Below, in pieces: positions 45,626-53,559 of a stretch of 64,000 nt of DNA (the first letter of the stretch is position 1; each line of letters starts with the position of its first letter). Under the pieces are notes generated by a model, which saw only the letters and a program-made list of their open reading frames with translations, was not told the origin of the DNA and searched no databases. The position numbers and the translations under genes were made by a program. Source of the stretch: Anaerolineaceae bacterium. GTDB lineage: Bacteria; Chloroflexota; Anaerolineae; Anaerolineales; UBA11657. The stretch is taken from positions 35,317-99,316 of the forward strand of contig BGOS01000022.1 in the NCBI GenBank assembly GCA_003569365.1. The letters are read 5' to 3'.

Positions 45626-48079
45626 GTGAATCAGAAAGCGCGCCTTGTAATCATCGGTTCCGGCATCGTCGGTGCCAGCACTGCGTACCACCTTGCCAAG
45701 CTGGGCTGGCGCGACATGCTAGTGATCGATCAGGGCCCGTTGTTTTGCACCGGCGGCTCCACGTCGCATGCGCCGGGCCTGGTGTTTCAAACCAATGCTT
45801 CGCGCACGATGTGCGAGCTGGCCAAGTACACCGTGGACTTGTTCCATGATGTGCTGCGCCAGCCGGATGGCCAGCCCTGCTTCCGCATGGCCGGCAGCCT
45901 GGAGGTTGCCTACACGCCCGCGCGCCTGCAGGACCTTAAGCGCCGCCATGGCTACGCGCAGTCTTACAACCTCGAGGCCGCATTACTCACGCCGGAAGAG
46001 GTGCGCGTCCGCAATCCGCTCGTCGACGTCAGCAAAATTCTCGGGGCATATTATGTGGCGCGCGACGGGCTTGCAAAGGCGGTGGATGGCGTGGCCGCAA
46101 TGGCCGCGCACGTGCGCGCGCTGCAGGCGGGCGAGTTTTATGGCAACACGCCCGTCACCGGTTTTGAGATCAGCAGCGGGCGCGTGCGCGCGGTGCTGAC
46201 CACGCAGGGGCGCATCGAATGCGAGCAAGCGCTGATTTGCGCCGGCATCTGGGGACCCAAGCTGGCGCGCATGGCGGGCATCTCCATTCCGCTCACCCCG
46301 TGCGAGCACCTGCTGGTGAAGACCGAGCCGCTGCCGGAGCTGGCGGGCGCAACGCGCGAAGCCGCGCACCCCGTTATGCGCCACCAGGATTTCGCCATGT
46401 ACTTTCGCCAGGACTTTGATTGCTATCAAGTGGGCACCTATAGGCATGAGCCGATTCTGGTGGACGCGGAAGCCATCAAGTCGCCGGCTGATGCCAAATT
46501 GATGCCGTCTGTGCATGACTTCACGCCCGAGCATTTTGCGGTGGCGCATGCGGCTGCAATTGAGCTGATGCCCGCCCTGCGCGGCCGCAAGTTCACCGCA
46601 GCCATCAACGGCATGTTTTCGTTTACAGCGGATGGATTTCCGGTGTTGGGCGAGTCTGCCGTGGCGGGCTTGTGGGTGGGCGAGGCAGTATGGATAACGC
46701 ACGGCGCGGGTGCCGGCAAGCTGCTGGCAGAGCTGATGGACGGCAACCCCGGCATGGATCTGCATGAAGCCGACATCAACCGCTTTCATCCGCACCAGCA
46801 CGCACCAGCCTACGTGCGGGCGCGCGGTGCGCAAAACTACCGCGAGGTTTACGATGTCATTCATCCGCTGCAGCAGATGGAGTTCCCGCGCAATGTGCGC
46901 CTGAGCCCATATCACGCGCGGCTGGAGGCGCAGCAGGCGGTAATGTTTCAGGCTGCGGGCTGGGAGCGGCCGCAGTGGTTTGGCGCCAATGCGCCCCTGC
47001 TGCAAGAGTTTGCGGTGCGCGCGCGCAGCGGCTGGGAGGCGCAGTACTGGTCGCCCATTCAGGGCGCCGAGCACCTGGCAGTGCGCGCCCGCTGCGGCAT
47101 GTTTGATCTGCACCCATTCACAAAGATTGAAGTGCGCGGCGCGGGCGCACTGAAGTTCTTGAACTTCATCGCCACCAATCAAATTGATGTGCCGGTCGGC
47201 AAAGTGGTTTACACCTGCTTGTGCAATGCGCACGGCGGCATCGTGGCGGACCTCACCATCACGCGCCTTGCGCCGGATTGCTTTTGGGTGCTTACCGGCG
47301 GCAGCAGCGGACCCATTCATCTGGCGTGGCTGCGCGCCCACGCGCCGCAGGATGGCTCGGTAACCATCACAGACGAAACTTCCGCTTACACAGCGATTGG
47401 GTTGTGGGGGCCGCGTGCACGCGCGGTGCTGGCGCAGGTGTGCGACGCCGATGTGTCCGGCACTGCGTTCCCATACTTCAGCGCGCAGCATGTGACGATC
47501 GGCATGACGCCGGCGCTGGCGCTGCGCATCTCTTACGCCGGCGAGCTGGGCTGGGAAATTTACGCGCGCACCGAGTATGGGCTGGCATTGTGGGACACGC
47601 TGTGGCAGGCCGGCCAGCAGCACGGCTGCATTGCGGCCGGGGGCGGCGCGTTTGATTCGCTGCGGCTGGAGAAAGGTTACCGGCTGTGGGGCACGGACAT
47701 TGACATTGACCATGATCCCTACAGTGCGGGCCTGGGTTGGACGGTGCGGCTGCAAAAGGGCGAGTTCCTGGGCCAGGCTGCACTGCGGCAAGCCAAGGCT
47801 GCGCCGCTGGCAAGCAAGCTGTGCTGCCTCACTTTTGACGGTGCGGACTGCTGCGTGCTCGGCAAGGAGCCCGTGCTTTTCAATGGAAAGGCCATCGGGT
47901 TTGTAACCAGCGCCAACACTGGCCACAGCGTGCAGCGCAATATTGCGTACGCCTATCTACCGCCGCAACACGCACAAATTGGCAGCGCGCTGCAGGTGGA
48001 GTATTTTGGAGTGCGCTATCCGGTTACAGTTACGGCTGAACCGCTTTATGATCCAAATAATCTGAAAATGCTCGCATGA
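45626..48079 (+). CDS. Dimethylglycine/sarcosine dehydrogenase-like FAD-folate enzyme
   Basis: Two-domain flavoprotein of 817 residues that oxidatively N-demethylates a glycine derivative and passes the C1 unit to tetrahydrofolate. Residues 1 to about 400 are the DAO domain: IIGSGIVGASTAYHL at 9-23, and His48 in GGSTSHAPGL at the site of covalent FAD attachment in mammalian DMGDH. Residues about 420-817 are the GCV_T folate domain (MFDLHPFTKIEVRG, DSLRLEKGYRLWG). The start is GTG 45626. Dimethylglycine or sarcosine are both possible substrates. The next gene begins 50 bp downstream. Confidence 0.9.
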   Translation: MNQKARLVIIGSGIVGASTAYHLAKLGWRDMLVIDQGPLFCTGGSTSHAPGLVFQTNASRTMCELAKYTVDLFHDVLRQPDGQPCFRMAGSLEVAYTPARLQDLKRRHGYAQSYNLEAALLTPEEVRVRNPLVDVSKILGAYYVARDGLAKAVDGVAAMAAHVRALQAGEFYGNTPVTGFEISSGRVRAVLTTQGRIECEQALICAGIWGPKLARMAGISIPLTPCEHLLVKTEPLPELAGATREAAHPVMRHQDFAMYFRQDFDCYQVGTYRHEPILVDAEAIKSPADAKLMPSVHDFTPEHFAVAHAAAIELMPALRGRKFTAAINGMFSFTADGFPVLGESAVAGLWVGEAVWITHGAGAGKLLAELMDGNPGMDLHEADINRFHPHQHAPAYVRARGAQNYREVYDVIHPLQQMEFPRNVRLSPYHARLEAQQAVMFQAAGWERPQWFGANAPLLQEFAVRARSGWEAQYWSPIQGAEHLAVRARCGMFDLHPFTKIEVRGAGALKFLNFIATNQIDVPVGKVVYTCLCNAHGGIVADLTITRLAPDCFWVLTGGSSGPIHLAWLRAHAPQDGSVTITDETSAYTAIGLWGPRARAVLAQVCDADVSGTAFPYFSAQHVTIGMTPALALRISYAGELGWEIYARTEYGLALWDTLWQAGQQHGCIAAGGGAFDSLRLEKGYRLWGTDIDIDHDPYSAGLGWTVRLQKGEFLGQAALRQAKAAPLASKLCCLTFDGADCCVLGKEPVLFNGKAIGFVTSANTGHSVQRNIAYAYLPPQHAQIGSALQVEYFGVRYPVTVTAEPLYDPNNLKMLA

Positions 48080-48129
48080 AGAAACTGGCAATGCTAAATG
48101 CTGTTTATTTGGGACAGGGGCTGCGCTAA

Positions 48130-49809
48130 ATGTCTCCTGACGACACGCGCATACTGGTCACAACACAGCTGGATGCTGCCAGCCTGCAGCTGTTGCGCGC
48201 TGCTTTGCGCGTGGATTACCGGCCCGGCCTTCCGCCCGCAGAGGTGGAAGCGCGCATCGGCGGTTATCAGGCACTGATTGTGGACAGCGCCAGCCGCGTC
48301 TCCGGCCGCACTATTGAATATGGCTACCGGCTGGCAGCGCTGGCGGTGCTGGGCGCATCGCTGGCAAACGTCAGCGTCAGTGCTGCGCGCGCGCAAGGCA
48401 TTGCGGTGCTGAACGTGCCCGCCGCGCTAACTCTGGCGCGCGCAGAGCAAACACTGGAGGCGCTGCTTTCACTGGCGCACGCACGCGGCACCGCACTGGC
48501 GGGCAGCACGCTTGGCATCATCGGGCTGGGTGCCACCGGGCAGGAAGTGCTGCACCGCGCACGCGCTTTTGACATGCAGATCCTCGTGCATCAACCACGC
48601 CTCACTTCCGAGCTGGCGCTTGAGCCGGACGTGGAACTGCTGGAGCTGAACGAGCTTTTGGAGCGCAGTGATTTCATTTCCCTGCATTTGCCGCAGGGCG
48701 CTGAGACGCGGCATGTAATTGGCGCTGCGCAGCTGGAGCGCTGCCGGGCGCATGCCGTGCTGCTCAACACCGGCAGTGCGGAGGTGGTGAACTTGGACGC
48801 CCTGCGCACCGCGCTTGCCAGTGGCCGGCTGGCGCACGCTGCGGTGCGCCTGCCAGCCGGCGCGGACACGGCAGCGCATCCAAATCTCAAGGTGCTGTCC
48901 GCGCCGTTTAGCACGGCCAGCGTGCCGCCCCGCCACGCGGTAGAGCGCGTGCTGAAGCAGCTGCTGGAGCTGTTGCGCCAGCGCCAGCCAGCAGGCGCTG
49001 CGCTGAGCCTGAAGGTGGTTGCGCTTGAAGATATCGTGCCACATGAAAACTTTGATCCAGCGCGCGCTGCAGATCTTGCGGTGCGGCTTTCATCTGAGAG
49101 CGTGCTGGTGAACCCGCCCGTTACCGCGGAAGCCGGCGGGCGCTACGTGGTGCTCGATGGCGCCACGCGCACGAAGGCGTTTCAGCAGCTGGGCTATCCG
49201 CACATTGTGGTGCAGGTAGTGCGCAGCGATGATCCCAGCCTGCGCTTGCATACTTGGTACCACGCGGTATCTGGCGTGGCGCAGCCGGAGCTGCTGGCAC
49301 TGCTGGGTGCGGTGCGCGCGGTGCAGATTGAGCCGGCGGCCAGCAGCGCCATGCAAGCCGCGCTCGACAGCCGCGCGGCACTGTGCAACTTAACTGGCGC
49401 AGACGGGCAGGGCTATCTGGTGCGCGCCGCAGCCGGCAACAGCGCTTTGCAGGCGCTAAACGCGCTGGTGGCAGCCTACTCCGCGGCCGGTTCCATCACG
49501 CGCACGCTCAACACACATTTGGATTCGCTGCGCAGCGAGGTGCCCGGTATGGCGCTGCTAGTGGTGTTCCCACAGTTCCAAGTGGCCGAGGTGTTGCGCG
49601 CAGCGCTCACCGGCGAGCTGCTGCCGGCCGGCATCACGCGCTTTGTAATTCCCGGCCGCATCCTGCGCTTAAATGCGGAACTGGCAATGTTGAAGTCGCC
49701 GGAAACATTGGCGCATAAGTCCGTTTGGCTGGAACAGATGGTGGCCGAGAAGCTGGCGCGGCGCAACGTGCGCTTCTATCAGGAGCCGGTCACGCTGCTG
49801 GACGAATAA
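48130..49809 (+). CDS. Fusion of a degenerate 2-hydroxyacid dehydrogenase with a ParB/SbnI-like domain
   Basis: Unusual 559-residue protein. Residues 1 to about 285 have the fold pattern of D-3-phosphoglycerate dehydrogenase, with the NAD motif GIIGLGATG at 129-137 and SDFISLHLP. The catalytic positions are lost: the Arg site reads NTGSAEVV (Ser216), the Glu site falls in AAVRLPAG (about residue 240), and the His site reads SAPFSTAS (Phe260). Residues about 295-559 resemble the ParB/Srx-type SbnI and SerK proteins: VVALEDIVPHENFD with Glu306, VLDGATRTKAFQQLG, and a tail LPAGITRFVIPGRILRLN. SbnI is a free-serine kinase and regulator. It follows the dehydrogenase gene by 50 bp. Function unknown. 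Confidence 0.75.
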   Translation: MSPDDTRILVTTQLDAASLQLLRAALRVDYRPGLPPAEVEARIGGYQALIVDSASRVSGRTIEYGYRLAALAVLGASLANVSVSAARAQGIAVLNVPAALTLARAEQTLEALLSLAHARGTALAGSTLGIIGLGATGQEVLHRARAFDMQILVHQPRLTSELALEPDVELLELNELLERSDFISLHLPQGAETRHVIGAAQLERCRAHAVLLNTGSAEVVNLDALRTALASGRLAHAAVRLPAGADTAAHPNLKVLSAPFSTASVPPRHAVERVLKQLLELLRQRQPAGAALSLKVVALEDIVPHENFDPARAADLAVRLSSESVLVNPPVTAEAGGRYVVLDGATRTKAFQQLGYPHIVVQVVRSDDPSLRLHTWYHAVSGVAQPELLALLGAVRAVQIEPAASSAMQAALDSRAALCNLTGADGQGYLVRAAAGNSALQALNALVAAYSAAGSITRTLNTHLDSLRSEVPGMALLVVFPQFQVAEVLRAALTGELLPAGITRFVIPGRILRLNAELAMLKSPETLAHKSVWLEQMVAEKLARRNVRFYQEPVTLLDE

Positions 49810-49855
49810 CTGCTGCCGGCGGGCGGCGGCAGCTGCTGCCGGTGTGGCAGCAGTT
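49808..49855. terminator. Inverted repeat between convergent genes
   Basis: AACTGCTGCC at 49808-49817 pairs perfectly with GGCAGCAGTT at 49846-49855, with further GC-rich pairing inside. It spans the 44-bp gap and touches both stop codons, so it probably ends transcription from both sides. No T run is present. Confidence 0.5.
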
Positions 49856-51023
49856 AGGGCGCGGGCGTTAGCGTTGGCACGATGCCAATGCCCGTCCACG
49901 TGAACGTGCGCTCTGCGCTCGTGGCACCGGCCGGTTCGTACAACGTGCGCCCGTCACCAGCCACGCCGGTCTGCCGCGCGGTCACAACTTTCCACTTGAA
50001 CACGTGCGGCACGGCTTCAAACGGCTTCATCTCCACCGTCACAATGTAGCGCGTGGTTAGCGTGGTGGCCTCCAGGCGCTTGGCGCTGTTGGCGGTCACA
50101 TCCTCCACCGTTATCAAGTACACCTCATTGGCGCGCAGCAGGCCCACCGACGCCCACTGCAGCGCCACGGTCTGGTCGATCTGCGATACCGCTGCGCCAT
50201 CGGCCGGCACCAGCAGGCGCGGCGCATTGTACGGCGGCAGCGCGGTGGCAGTGGGCGTGGGCCCGGCGGTGGGTGCGGGCGCATCCAGCGGGATGCGCAG
50301 CACCTCGCCAATGCTGATGGCGTAATCTGGCGGCAGCTTGCCGTTCACTTCGGCAAGCACATTGAAGTTGATGGCATACAACGCGGCGATGCTGGAAAGG
50401 CTCTCGCCGGCCAGCACGGCGTGAGTGGGGCGCGACTCTTGCGTGAGCTGCGGCGCGGGCAGCGTGCTGGTGCCGGTGGGCACCGGCGTAAGCGTGGGCT
50501 GCGGCACCAGCACCTCCTGTCCCACGTACAGCGGGCACGCCTGCGCAAAACTGTTCAGCTGCAAGATGCTCTGGACCGCCACGTTATAAATTGCAGCCAG
50601 CCGGATGCAGCTGTCCGCCTCCTGCACCTTGTGCACCAGTGGCGGCAGCGGCGTGCTGGTGGGCGTGGAGGTTGGCGTGCGCGTGGGTTGCGCGGTGAAG
50701 GTGGGCTGCAGCGTGGGCGTGCTGGTGACCGTTGGCGTTGGCTCCACAAACGGGTTGATGCCCTGCGCAAACAAAATCAGCAGCAGCCCGATTGTGATCA
50801 GTAGCAGCAGCGCTCCCACAATCAGCGGGATGGGCAGCGCCGGGCCGCTGCCAAGCGCGCCGCGCGCCAGCCCAAAGCCGCCAGTCGGGTCGCCGCTGCG
50901 CTTTACAGTAAGCCGGGGTTCCGGCGGCAGTGCCGCGGCACAAACCACGCAGCGTTTGGCTGCGGCTGCTGCGGCCGCGCCGCATAACGGACATTTGCGC
51001 GAGGGCGCGGGCTCGTTTGGCAT
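49854..51023 (-). CDS. Zinc-ribbon, membrane-anchored LysM protein
   Basis: Protein of 389 residues. Order: a short N-terminal zinc ribbon (CPLCG...CVVC, residues 11-28), one membrane segment (about 64-87), a Thr/Pro linker, a first LysM-like domain (LVHKVQEADSCIRLAAIYNV), a second linker, a second LysM domain (HAVLAGESLSSIAALYAINF), and a beta-rich C-terminal domain with WASVGLLRANEVYLITVED. The layout puts the zinc ribbon inside the cell and the LysM domains outside, binding glycans. Such PTPT-linked LysM proteins are frequent in Chloroflexota. Exact role unknown. Confidence 0.82.
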   Translation of the reverse strand: MPNEPAPSRKCPLCGAAAAAAAKRCVVCAAALPPEPRLTVKRSGDPTGGFGLARGALGSGPALPIPLIVGALLLLITIGLLLILFAQGINPFVEPTPTVTSTPTLQPTFTAQPTRTPTSTPTSTPLPPLVHKVQEADSCIRLAAIYNVAVQSILQLNSFAQACPLYVGQEVLVPQPTLTPVPTGTSTLPAPQLTQESRPTHAVLAGESLSSIAALYAINFNVLAEVNGKLPPDYAISIGEVLRIPLDAPAPTAGPTPTATALPPYNAPRLLVPADGAAVSQIDQTVALQWASVGLLRANEVYLITVEDVTANSAKRLEATTLTTRYIVTVEMKPFEAVPHVFKWKVVTARQTGVAGDGRTLYEPAGATSAERTFTWTGIGIVPTLTPAP

Positions 51024-51077
51024 AGGGGCACACAGCTGCGGGCGTGCTGTGCGTTGCAGCGATTATACGGGCGGCTG

Positions 51078-51644
51078 CTAAACGCCCGCGAGGCCCAACT
51101 CCGCAGCCACCGGCTGCAGTGCGCTAATCACGTTGCCCACGTGCAGCCACAGCTCCACGTTCATCTCGCGCGCGCCTTGCTCAATGTCGGCCCGGTTTAC
51201 GCCAGCGGCAAATGCCTTGTCCTTCCATTTGCCGCGCACAGATTTTGGGGTCAGGTCATGCAGGGCGCGGCTGGGGCGCACCAGTGCGCACGCAGTAATC
51301 AGCCCGGTCAGCTCATCGCACGCAAACAGCGCCTGCTCGCGGGGTGTCTCGCGCGCCAGGTTGCTGTGGTGCGCATGGCTCATGATGCAGCGCAGCACAT
51401 CCTCCGGCACGCCGGCTGCGCGCAGCAGCGCCTGCCCTTTCTGCGGATGCTCGTCGAGCGTGGGGTGAATCTCCCAGTCATAGTCGTGCAGCAAGCCGGG
51501 CAGGCCCCACGCATCCTGGTCTGCGCCGGACTGGGCTGCGTACCAGCGCATGGCCGCCTCCACTGCCAGCATATGGCGGCGCAGGCTTTCGCTCTGCACG
51601 TGCTGGCACACAATCTCCCATGCTTGCTCGCGCGAAAAAGTCAT
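51078..51644 (-). CDS. HD-superfamily hydrolase (COG2316-like)
   Basis: Metal-dependent phosphohydrolase-like protein of 188 residues from ATG 51644, which follows GGAG by 12 bases. The start region MTFSREQAWEIVCQHV and SLRRHMLAVEAAMRWYA match the family, as do the HD pair in GLLHDYDWEIHP, SHAHHSN, and the late CDELTGLI. No nucleotide substrate can be named. It lies on the minus strand between the LysM protein and a small lipoprotein. Confidence 0.85.
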   Translation of the reverse strand: MTFSREQAWEIVCQHVQSESLRRHMLAVEAAMRWYAAQSGADQDAWGLPGLLHDYDWEIHPTLDEHPQKGQALLRAAGVPEDVLRCIMSHAHHSNLARETPREQALFACDELTGLITACALVRPSRALHDLTPKSVRGKWKDKAFAAGVNRADIEQGAREMNVELWLHVGNVISALQPVAAELGLAGV

Positions 51645-51734
51645 GCGGTTAATTTTCTCCAGCCGGGTTTGAGTAGTAAGCATGTGCCGCGTGCCGCAGC
51701 ACAGCGGGTGGTGCGTGGCTGCCTGTGCTGCGCA

Positions 51735-52127
51735 TCATTTGGCTGCGTAGCCGCACACCAGCCACTCGCCGGCTTGCGCTTGCACGCGAAAGTTGCGCGC
51801 TTCAAGCGGCCACTCGCGCACCTCGCCGTTGTAGGTTGTGGAAATCTTGCCGCTACAGCTCACAATCGTAAAGCCGTCCGCGGTCGATGCTTCCTTGCAG
51901 GCCGCCTGCTCCAGCTGCGCATTCAACCCGCTGAAGGATTCGCCCTCGGCCACCGCCTCCGCCTCCCATTCTTTGCAGGAGAGCGTGGAAAGCATGTCCG
52001 TGTTGGCGTCAACGCGCGCCTGCAAATAAGACTGAACGGCCTGCGCTGCCGGGCTGGTGTTGGCGGCAGCGCCGCATCCGGCTGCAGCCAGCACTGCCAG
52101 CAGCAGCCCCCAGCGTGGCGGCACCAT
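51735..52127 (-). CDS. Small predicted lipoprotein
   Basis: Short secreted protein of 130 residues. The ATG at 52127 gives a compact signal ending in lipobox LAAAGC. The mature part has a helical stretch (AVQSYLQARVDANTDML), two cysteines that may pair (LSCKEW, IVSCSG) and a beta-rich C-terminus ending in WLVCGYAAK. It looks like an NTF2-like small domain, but I recognise no named family. A start at 52208 is also possible but would bury the signal. Confidence 0.65.
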   Translation of the reverse strand: MVPPRWGLLLAVLAAAGCGAAANTSPAAQAVQSYLQARVDANTDMLSTLSCKEWEAEAVAEGESFSGLNAQLEQAACKEASTADGFTIVSCSGKISTTYNGEVREWPLEARNFRVQAQAGEWLVCGYAAK

Positions 52128-52475
52128 CGCGCTTAAGCGCGGGTACACTGCAGCTTGCAGCCCGTGCGCAAAAGTTTTCGCCAAGTTCAGAGCATTGATT
52201 GCGGGCATTGTGTTGAATGAATCCTGCGTGACCAGAGCCGGAGTTATCTGTAATTTGGCTCTGGCTGGCTGAACAATTTTACATTGAACATGCTGTCTAA
52301 ACTTGCACGCAATGCAGCGCGGTGCCGGTGAGCCCGAGCCAGACCGGGCTGCACCAGCCCAATTCAAGCGATTTTCAGCTTATAATTGCGGTGTCAGTAT
52401 ATTCAGGTAATACCTACTGCTCCTTACGGGTTTCAAACAATTGTTTATGGATGTTTTGTCCCGGGTACTTTACGG
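52128..52475. other. Divergent intergenic region
   Basis: These 348 bases separate the small lipoprotein from the SGNH gene. TATAAT at 52381-52386 on the plus strand is a fair -10 for the SGNH gene; no -35 was found. Short AT-rich patches near 52275 could serve the other strand. No protein or RNA gene is supported. Confidence 0.45.
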
Positions 52476-53549
52476 ATGACGCGTGTGAAGCTTGCTACAG
52501 GTGAACGCAGTCCGCGCTGGCAATTGGCTTGCCTTGCGCTGTTGTTGGCTTGCGCTGCTTTGCGCACTGCGCCCGTTGGTGCCGGTGGAAAGGTGCCCGT
52601 GGATCCGGAGTATCAGCCCGAACCCCGCGTCCCGGTTGGTTCGGTTCCCAAAATCGACTTTGCTGCGGGCATGCTGCAGCCCGAGCGCCTGCAAGTGTTG
52701 GCTGCCGGCGGCGTGGCTAGCGCGCGCCTCTCCATGCAATTAGAACTTTCCGGCATGCGGCTGCCAGACTCCAAGCCGGTAATGCCAGCCGTGATTGTGG
52801 CGCGGCCGGAATACACGCTTGAGGCTCTGCCGGTGCTTCCGGTTGTTTCCGAACGCGCCCGCCAAATTTATGCGCGTGGCCTGGCGCGCGGCATGAACCC
52901 GCACGCGTTTTCCAAGATTGGCGATTGCATGAGCGTGGCACCGTATTTTCTTGCGCCCTTTGATGTTGGGCTGCAACGCTACAACCTTGGGCCGTACAGC
53001 AAACTGCAAGCCACGATCGATTTTTATGATGGTTCGTTCGGCCGCAAGAGTTTGGCGGTCAGCACAGGTTTCACCATCACGGCTGCGTTTTCGCCCATGT
53101 GGTCGGACGCGTCAATTTGCGGAGCCGAGGAGTCGCCCCTCGGTTGTGAAGTGCGCGTGCACCGGCCCAGCATTGCGCTGCTGCTGCTGGGCACTAATGA
53201 TGCTTACAACGGCGCTTTCTTTGGCGCATCAATGCAGCGCGCCATTGACTTTCTAGTTACGCGTGGAATTTTGCCGGTGCTGGCCACCAAGGCGGATAAC
53301 CTTGAAGGCGACGATCACATCAATAAAATAATTATAGGGCTCGCGCGCGACAATCAGCTGCCGTTGTGGAACTTCTGGCGCGCGACGCGTGCGCTGCCGG
53401 GTTACGGGCTGGTTAGTGATAGCTTTCACCTGACCTTTGCCAAGAACCGCTTCAATGACCGCGAAGCATTGAAGACCGGGTGGGTGGTGCGCAACCTCAC
53501 GGCCCTGCAAACTATTGACGCAGTGCGGCGCGGCTTGGACGCGCCTTAG
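52476..53549 (+). CDS. SGNH-hydrolase-like surface protein with Cys in the nucleophile position
   Basis: Exported protein of 357 residues. The signal segment (WQLACLALLLACAALRT) contains a lipobox-like LLAC. The C-terminal domain has SGNH landmarks: block I FSKIGDCMS, block III LLLLGTND and block V DSFHLTF. Block I normally reads GDS; here the Ser position is Cys, while the related protein at 53560-55371 keeps GDS. The upstream part (residues about 40-150) is not recognised. The two related genes converge with a 10-bp gap and share the phrase PLW(N/D)FW.AT. A deacetylase or esterase of surface glycans is possible. Confidence 0.75.
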   Translation: MTRVKLATGERSPRWQLACLALLLACAALRTAPVGAGGKVPVDPEYQPEPRVPVGSVPKIDFAAGMLQPERLQVLAAGGVASARLSMQLELSGMRLPDSKPVMPAVIVARPEYTLEALPVLPVVSERARQIYARGLARGMNPHAFSKIGDCMSVAPYFLAPFDVGLQRYNLGPYSKLQATIDFYDGSFGRKSLAVSTGFTITAAFSPMWSDASICGAEESPLGCEVRVHRPSIALLLLGTNDAYNGAFFGASMQRAIDFLVTRGILPVLATKADNLEGDDHINKIIIGLARDNQLPLWNFWRATRALPGYGLVSDSFHLTFAKNRFNDREALKTGWVVRNLTALQTIDAVRRGLDAP

Positions 53550-53559
53550 CAGCGCGTTT

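Noticed and set aside
45983..47926. Long minus-strand open frame opposite the dimethylglycine dehydrogenase-like gene
   Set aside because: No family motifs, biased composition, and the plus strand clearly encodes a known enzyme.
50640..50760. Short tandem repeat array
   Set aside because: The repetitive look comes from the Thr/Pro linker codons of the LysM protein, not from a non-coding repeat.
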